Shown in pieces: positions 57,026 to 57,039 of a stretch of DNA of 57,039 nt. The notes beneath the pieces are model-generated. The model saw only the letters and a list, made by a program, of their open reading frames with translations, made no database searches and was not told where the DNA came from. Position numbers and translations under genes: made by a program. Each line of letters starts with the position of its first letter. Position 1 is the stretch's first letter. Origin of the DNA: a virus; IMG/VR virus record IMGVR_UViG_3300037882_003134, positions 1 through 57,039 of that record, one strand, 5' to 3'.

Positions 57026-57039
57026 GAGCGGAACACCGA

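Overview
The window reads as a near-complete temperate tailed phage, or a prophage / phage-plasmid hybrid. It has a full HK97-type head and siphovirus-type tail set (terminase, portal, MuF, protease, capsid, connectors, tail tube, tape measure) with no contractile sheath. It also carries a tyrosine integrase, a lysis cassette, and genes usually found on plasmids and conjugative elements: a Prim-Pol primase, two replication-relaxation-like proteins, a HerA/TraG-like ATPase and a DUF932 protein. The host cannot be named. The clues are moderate GC (about 55% by eye), standard stop codons, a tRNA-Arg without an encoded CCA, and many genes that look leaderless, as is common in Actinobacteria and Deinococcota among others. 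The first gene is open at the left edge, and the last bases of the window continue its frame, which fits (but does not prove) a circular molecule.

Layout. 1-2.8 kb: truncated PD-(D/E)XK-like gene, HNH gene, tRNA-Arg(UCU), integrase. 2.8-11.7 kb (minus strand): excisionase-like protein, small genes, Prim-Pol, membrane proteins, replication-relaxation protein, HerA-like ATPase, DUF932 protein, then a gap rich in inverted repeats. 12-14 kb: lysis. 14-35.1 kb (minus, transcribed right to left): small and large terminase, AlbA_2 membrane protein, portal, MuF, a protease-AAA+-scaffold fusion, capsid, connectors, tail tube, tail chaperones, tape measure and LamG-containing tail proteins. 35-41.4 kb (minus): AP2 and HNH genes, a chain of tiny membrane genes, an O-like replication protein whose gene holds iteron-like repeats, metallophosphoesterase and a MazZ-like nucleotide hydrolase. 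41.6-45.9 kb (plus): type III restriction-modification. 46-53.7 kb (plus): small accessory genes plus a recombination set (PD-(D/E)XK nuclease, YopX, NinB-like, NinG-like). 53.9-55.4 kb: a two-gene CBASS-like pair (CD-NTase plus SLATT membrane effector). 55.4-56.8 kb (minus): four unknown genes, then a structured right end.

Three initiation styles coexist. The 3-10 kb operon and the restriction genes use ordinary Shine-Dalgarno sites. Nine genes have a -10-like hexamer (TANNNT) exactly 6 nt before the start codon, as expected for leaderless mRNAs, often with the upstream stop codon built into the promoter. A third group has a C-rich tract (TTCCCCTC-like) exactly 6 nt before the start codon and no Shine-Dalgarno.

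Two canonical -1 slippery heptamers lie at informative places: GGGAAAA in the tail-chaperone gene (expected for siphoviruses) and AAATTTA two codons before the portal stop, leading exactly into the MuF frame, which otherwise lacks a credible N-terminus. These, the protease-AAA+-scaffold fusion with an internal promoter-like site, and the stop-promoter-start junctions are the most unusual features seen.
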